From Nitrososphaerota archaeon (lineage in GTDB: Archaea; Thermoproteota; Nitrososphaeria; Nitrososphaerales; Nitrosopumilaceae), in the NCBI GenBank assembly GCA_030611185.1, contig JAUWQG010000040.1:1-7822 (forward strand): DNA of 7,822 bases. Reading direction: 5' to 3'. Position 1 is the first letter of the stretch, and each line of letters starts with the position of its first letter. A program made the position numbers and the translations under genes. Below, one piece after another: positions 4,832 through 7,822 of this stretch. Under the pieces are notes generated by a model. The model made no database searches and had not been told where the DNA came from. It worked only from the letters and a program-made list of their open reading frames with translations.

Positions 4832-5734
4832 ATGGCTTTGGACGATGGGAGAGTGAGATTGGGCCTTAATGAAATAGTGGAAGTATCTAAACCACGTATT
4901 ATTGTACTGCTGGTAATCACTGCAGTAACTTCTATGTATGCTGCAAGCAAACTGGTGGGTCCTGAATTGGATAATCTTGGATTATTGCATATTATTGTTG
5001 CAGGAGCACTTGCATCTGCAGGATCTAGTGCCTTAAATCACTATTATGATCGAGATATTGATCCAAAAATGACAAGGACTGCTCAAAGACCTATTCCGTC
5101 GGGGAGAATAGCTGCATCTACTGTTTTGATTTATGGTCTGGCAATAAGTTGCATTTCGGTGATTTATGGTTATTTTGCATTAAATCCAGTGTCTGCTTTC
5201 TTTATTGCGTTAGGAATATTCTCATACGTCATAATTTACACGGCCTGGCTTAAGCGACTTAATCCATCAAACATTGTAATTGGTGGTATTGCTGGCAGTG
5301 CGGCAGCTTGGGCTGGATGGTCTGCTGCAACAGGATCAATGGACTTGTTAGGCTTTTTAATAGGATTCTTGGTTTTTGTTTGGACTCCCTCTCACTTTTG
5401 GTGTCTAGCAATGAAAATTAAAGATGAATATGCACAAGCTGAAATTCCCATGCTTCCAGTAGTGATTGGAATGCAAAGAACATCAAAATATATTTTGGCA
5501 AACACTTTGATTTTACTTCCTTACTCTTTGATGATCTCAGCTTTTGGAATGGGTCTAATTTACACTATAATTGCTGTAGCTTCTGGAGGATTGATGTTGG
5601 CATATCATTACAAACTCACTAAGAATCCTACATCTGAATTTGCTTGGAAAGCATACAAAGTAACTGCTCCATACCTTACAATTATTTTTGTTGCAGTCGC
5701 ATTAGATGCTGCATTTCATTTTCCGTTATTCTAG
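4832..5734 (+). CDS. ctaB: Protoheme IX farnesyltransferase (haem O synthase)
   Basis: UbiA-family membrane prenyltransferase that transfers a farnesyl group from farnesyl diphosphate to haem B, giving haem O for haem-copper terminal oxidases. The first Asp-rich diphosphate/Mg site is N69-x3-D73-x3-D77 in NHYYDRDIDPKM, followed by TAQRPIPSGRI, which is diagnostic of this branch. YTAWLKRLNPSNIVIGG (136-152) precedes the second conserved region. VWTPSHFWCLAMKIKDEYA (183-201) and IPMLPVVIG (205-213) are also typical of CtaB rather than other UbiA enzymes. About eight to nine hydrophobic segments span the protein, and 300 residues is full family length. No Shine-Dalgarno is visible before ATG 4832. 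The divergent cupredoxin gene fits a shared respiratory theme. The stop lies 7 bp from the stop of the opposing winged-helix gene. Confidence 0.94.
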   Translation: MALDDGRVRLGLNEIVEVSKPRIIVLLVITAVTSMYAASKLVGPELDNLGLLHIIVAGALASAGSSALNHYYDRDIDPKMTRTAQRPIPSGRIAASTVLIYGLAISCISVIYGYFALNPVSAFFIALGIFSYVIIYTAWLKRLNPSNIVIGGIAGSAAAWAGWSAATGSMDLLGFLIGFLVFVWTPSHFWCLAMKIKDEYAQAEIPMLPVVIGMQRTSKYILANTLILLPYSLMISAFGMGLIYTIIAVASGGLMLAYHYKLTKNPTSEFAWKAYKVTAPYLTIIFVAVALDAAFHFPLF

Positions 5735-5741
5735 AATTTAC

Positions 5742-6038
5742 TTATTTCTCAACACCAGGAAAACTAGCCTCATAATCTTTTTCCATTACTTCTTTGTTTT
5801 GTTTTTCGATTTCGTCTATCTCTTCTTTTACAATAACCACTTCTATTCTACGTGCATCTTTTGTAATCCATGCCACGTTAATCAAACCCAAAATTTCCAA
5901 ATCAAGAAGTAACTTGTTGAGCTTGTCTTCAGTCATGATTATTCCATCTTTTGATAAAGATTTGAATAATTCAGAATCTATAAGTGAGCCTGCTTCTTTT
6001 ATTTTGTCAAATACTGTATTTCTTATTGGTATTGCCAT
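5742..6038 (-). CDS. Small winged-helix-like protein coupled to the Cdc48 gene
   Basis: A 98-residue cytoplasmic protein I cannot assign to a named family. Residues of about 6-70 look like a compact winged helix: an opening helix (VFDKIKEAGSLID), a serine/leucine helix (SELFKSLSK), a longer amphipathic helix (TEDKLNKLLLDLEILGLI) and a beta hairpin (INVAWITKDARRIEVVIV). Residues 71-98 form a highly charged Glu/Lys tail, perhaps helical or flexible. ATG 6038 follows the TAA of the Cdc48-type gene by 2 bases, so translation is likely coupled and the two proteins may act together. It could be a DNA-binding regulator. Equally, such winged helices serve as protein-protein modules, so a cofactor or adaptor of the ATPase is possible. 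Both ideas rest on fold impression and gene order, not on a recognised homologue. Confidence 0.72.
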   Translation of the reverse strand: MAIPIRNTVFDKIKEAGSLIDSELFKSLSKDGIIMTEDKLNKLLLDLEILGLINVAWITKDARRIEVVIVKEEIDEIEKQNKEVMEKDYEASFPGVEK

Positions 6039-6040
6039 GA

Positions 6041-7822
6041 TTAACCGTAAAATGATCTGTCTCTTGATTTTGGTACTACGTTAGATATACTTTCTCTTAC
6101 AGTGTTATACCATTGATCCACTTCCTTTGTAATTGATGCTCTTACTTGTTTCAAACTACTTGCAAAGTACCTGCTTGATATTTTTCCTGAATTATTCCTC
6201 ATTGCTTGAATTACAGCTTCTCTACACAGTGCTGCCAAATCTGCCCCAGAATAATTCTGTGTAGCAACAGCGATTTCTTGAAGGTTTACATCCTTGTCGA
6301 GAGGCATTTTTGCAGTTAAAATTTTGATAATTTCCAGTCTTCCTTTCTCATCTGGAGGTGGAACATACAGTACTAAATCTAATCTCCCAGTTCTAAGTAA
6401 TGAATTATCTAAAACGTCTGGCCTATTGGTAATTCCAACAACTACTACACGTGATGAAATACCTTCTTCAATTTCTGTTAGCAATTGACTAAGAACCGTT
6501 TCACTAACTCCTCCTTCTCCGGATTTTGAGCGAACAAGTGAATCTAACTCATCAAAAATTACCACACAAGGAGATGAGGCCTTTGCCTTTCTAAAAATTT
6601 CTCTTATTCCTTTTTCGGATTCACCAACCCATTTGGATAATAATTCAGGCCCCTTAACTAAAATCATATTTGCACCACTTTCAGTGGCCAGTGCTCTTGC
6701 AATCATTGTCTTTCCGCAACCAGGAGGACCATAAATTAAAGCTCCTTTTGGAGGTTTAATTCCCATTTTTGTAAATTTAGTTGGTTCTTTCATTGCAGCA
6801 ATAAGATTATCACTTAATGCTTCCTTGACATCGTCTAACCCTCCTACATCTTGCCACCAAACTTTAGAACGTTCAACATAAAATTCTCTCATTGCTGTAG
6901 GGACTACTTCATGCATTGCATCATAGAAATCAATTAGTTTGATTTGCATTGATTGTAATACTTCTGATGATATTTTCTCACTTTCAAGATCAATTTCAGG
7001 TAAATAACGTCTAATTGATTTCATTGCAGCTTCTCTGCAGAGTGATTTAATGTCTGCTCCTGTATATCCATGAAGTTCAGAGGCTAGGTCTTTGAGATCT
7101 ATGTCATCAGATATGGGCATTCCCCTCGTGTGAATAAGAAGAACTTCTAATCTTCCATCTTCGTTTGGGACTGAAATCTCAAATTCTCTATCAAATCTTC
7201 CAGGTCGTCTTAGTGCCGGATCAATACTATCTGGACGATTGGTTGCTCCAAGAACGATAACATTACCTCTATCAGTTAGACCATCCATTAGAGCCAATAA
7301 TTGTGCAACCACTCTTTTCTCCACATCTCCATAAGCCTCTTCTCTTTTTGGAGCAATTGCATCTATCTCATCAATAAAAATTATGCTTGGAGAATTGTCT
7401 TTAGCTTCCTTGAACATATCTCTTAATTTTGCTTCTGTTTCACCGTAATACTTGTTCATAATTTCTGGACCATTAATCAAAAACATATTTGCATCAGATT
7501 CACTTGCAAGAACTTTTGCAATCAAAGTTTTTCCGCAACCAGGCGGACCATAAAGTAAAATTCCACTATGAGGCTCTACTCCTAACCTTACAAATAATTC
7601 AGGATGCTTTAATGGCAACTCAACAATTTCTCTCATTGCTTTTATTTCGCGTCCTAAACCTCCTACCTCTTCATAAGTTATCCTTAACTTTCTATCAACT
7701 GAAGGCTCTGTTGATATTGTAATATTTGTAGTGCGGTCAATCTTTACAATATGTTTTGGAGTTGTTTTTGCTATCTTAAAATCCATAGAATTTCCTAAAA
7801 TCATAACTGAAATTTCATCTCC
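6041..7822 (-). CDS. Cdc48/VAT-type double AAA ATPase, 5'-truncated by window edge
   Basis: Hexameric protein unfoldase of the Cdc48/p97/VAT family. The frame is open to the right edge, so the start lies outside. The 7804 ATG is internal, since upstream codons read GDEISV, matching the N-domain pattern GDxxSVxxLGN. Of 593 visible residues (numbered from the edge), about 1-45 are the end of the N domain. D1 has Walker A GPPGCGKT (92-99), Walker B IIFIDE (147-152), pore loop KYYG (124-127) and arginine fingers R206/R209. D2 has Walker A (365-372), Walker B VVIFDE (420-425), pore loop KWVG (397-400) and R477/R480. Both rings therefore look ATPase-competent. The protein ends in Phe-Tyr-Gly, a hydrophobic-Tyr-X tail like those that dock ATPases onto the 20S proteasome. 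It is the upstream gene of a pair with the winged-helix gene. Confidence 0.95.
   Translation of the reverse strand, partial: GDEISVMILGNSMDFKIAKTTPKHIVKIDRTTNITISTEPSVDRKLRITYEEVGGLGREIKAMREIVELPLKHPELFVRLGVEPHSGILLYGPPGCGKTLIAKVLASESDANMFLINGPEIMNKYYGETEAKLRDMFKEAKDNSPSIIFIDEIDAIAPKREEAYGDVEKRVVAQLLALMDGLTDRGNVIVLGATNRPDSIDPALRRPGRFDREFEISVPNEDGRLEVLLIHTRGMPISDDIDLKDLASELHGYTGADIKSLCREAAMKSIRRYLPEIDLESEKISSEVLQSMQIKLIDFYDAMHEVVPTAMREFYVERSKVWWQDVGGLDDVKEALSDNLIAAMKEPTKFTKMGIKPPKGALIYGPPGCGKTMIARALATESGANMILVKGPELLSKWVGESEKGIREIFRKAKASSPCVVIFDELDSLVRSKSGEGGVSETVLSQLLTEIEEGISSRVVVVGITNRPDVLDNSLLRTGRLDLVLYVPPPDEKGRLEIIKILTAKMPLDKDVNLQEIAVATQNYSGADLAALCREAVIQAMRNNSGKISSRYFASSLKQVRASITKEVDQWYNTVRESISNVVPKSRDRSFYG

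Noticed and set aside
6374..6414. Possible loss of arginine fingers in the Cdc48 D2 ring, which reads LRTGRLDL where D1 reads RRPGRFDR.
   Set aside because: The two finger arginines (R477 and R480, numbered from the right edge) are still present in LRTGR. Human p97 D2 also has GRLD in place of GRFD, so this is ordinary variation.
1..7822. Searched by eye for tRNA or rRNA genes, CRISPR repeats, transposase genes, target-site duplications and composition shifts.
   Set aside because: None was seen. Gaps between genes are at most about 130 bp and base composition looks uniformly AT-rich.

Overview
The window looks like a piece of an AT-rich archaeal chromosome, most probably an ammonia-oxidising thaumarchaeon (Nitrososphaerota, Nitrosopumilus-like). 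The evidence is a TATA-binding protein next to a TFIIB-type factor, an archaeal Sm protein, a Cdc48/VAT-type double AAA ATPase, a JAMM protease, and a membrane-anchored double cupredoxin beside a haem O synthase. Copper-based electron carriers of that kind are typical of this phylum. The assignment is by family recognition only. No RNA gene, CRISPR array, insertion sequence or other mobile element was seen, and coding density is high.

Layout. Positions 2-451 (+) hold the 3' part of tbp, followed by tfb (524-1426, +). A compact + strand cluster follows: a six-cysteine small protein (1501-1659), a 36-residue acidic-tailed protein (1675-1785) and an Sm-like protein (1803-2027). The first gene looks leaderless behind a TATA box. 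The other two have GGTGA ribosome-binding sites. After a hairpin and T-rich stretch, a nitroreductase-family protein reads on the minus strand (2155-2802) and is divergent from a cyclophilin-fold protein (2870-3262, +). That gene ends stop-to-stop against a minus-strand pair: a cupredoxin membrane protein (3670-4758) followed by a JAMM metalloprotease (3263-3667). Divergent from the pair is ctaB (4832-5734, +). Seven bases beyond it is the end of another minus-strand pair: a Cdc48-family ATPase that enters from the right edge (6041-7822) and a small winged-helix-like protein (5742-6038).

How the genes fit together. Three themes appear: basal transcription and RNA handling (tbp, tfb, Sm protein), copper/haem respiration (double cupredoxin, haem O synthase), and protein unfolding or proteolysis (Cdc48 with a C-terminal Phe-Tyr-Gly, JAMM protease). 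The right two-thirds alternates strand repeatedly. Its two divergent gaps are short (67 and 73 bp) and each has one near-symmetric TATA-like element that could serve both directions. Two of its convergent junctions have 0 and 7 bp between stop codons.

No wholly new system is evident. The best leads are the winged-helix partner of Cdc48, the small genes ahead of the Sm protein, the cupredoxin/JAMM coupling and the shared promoters.
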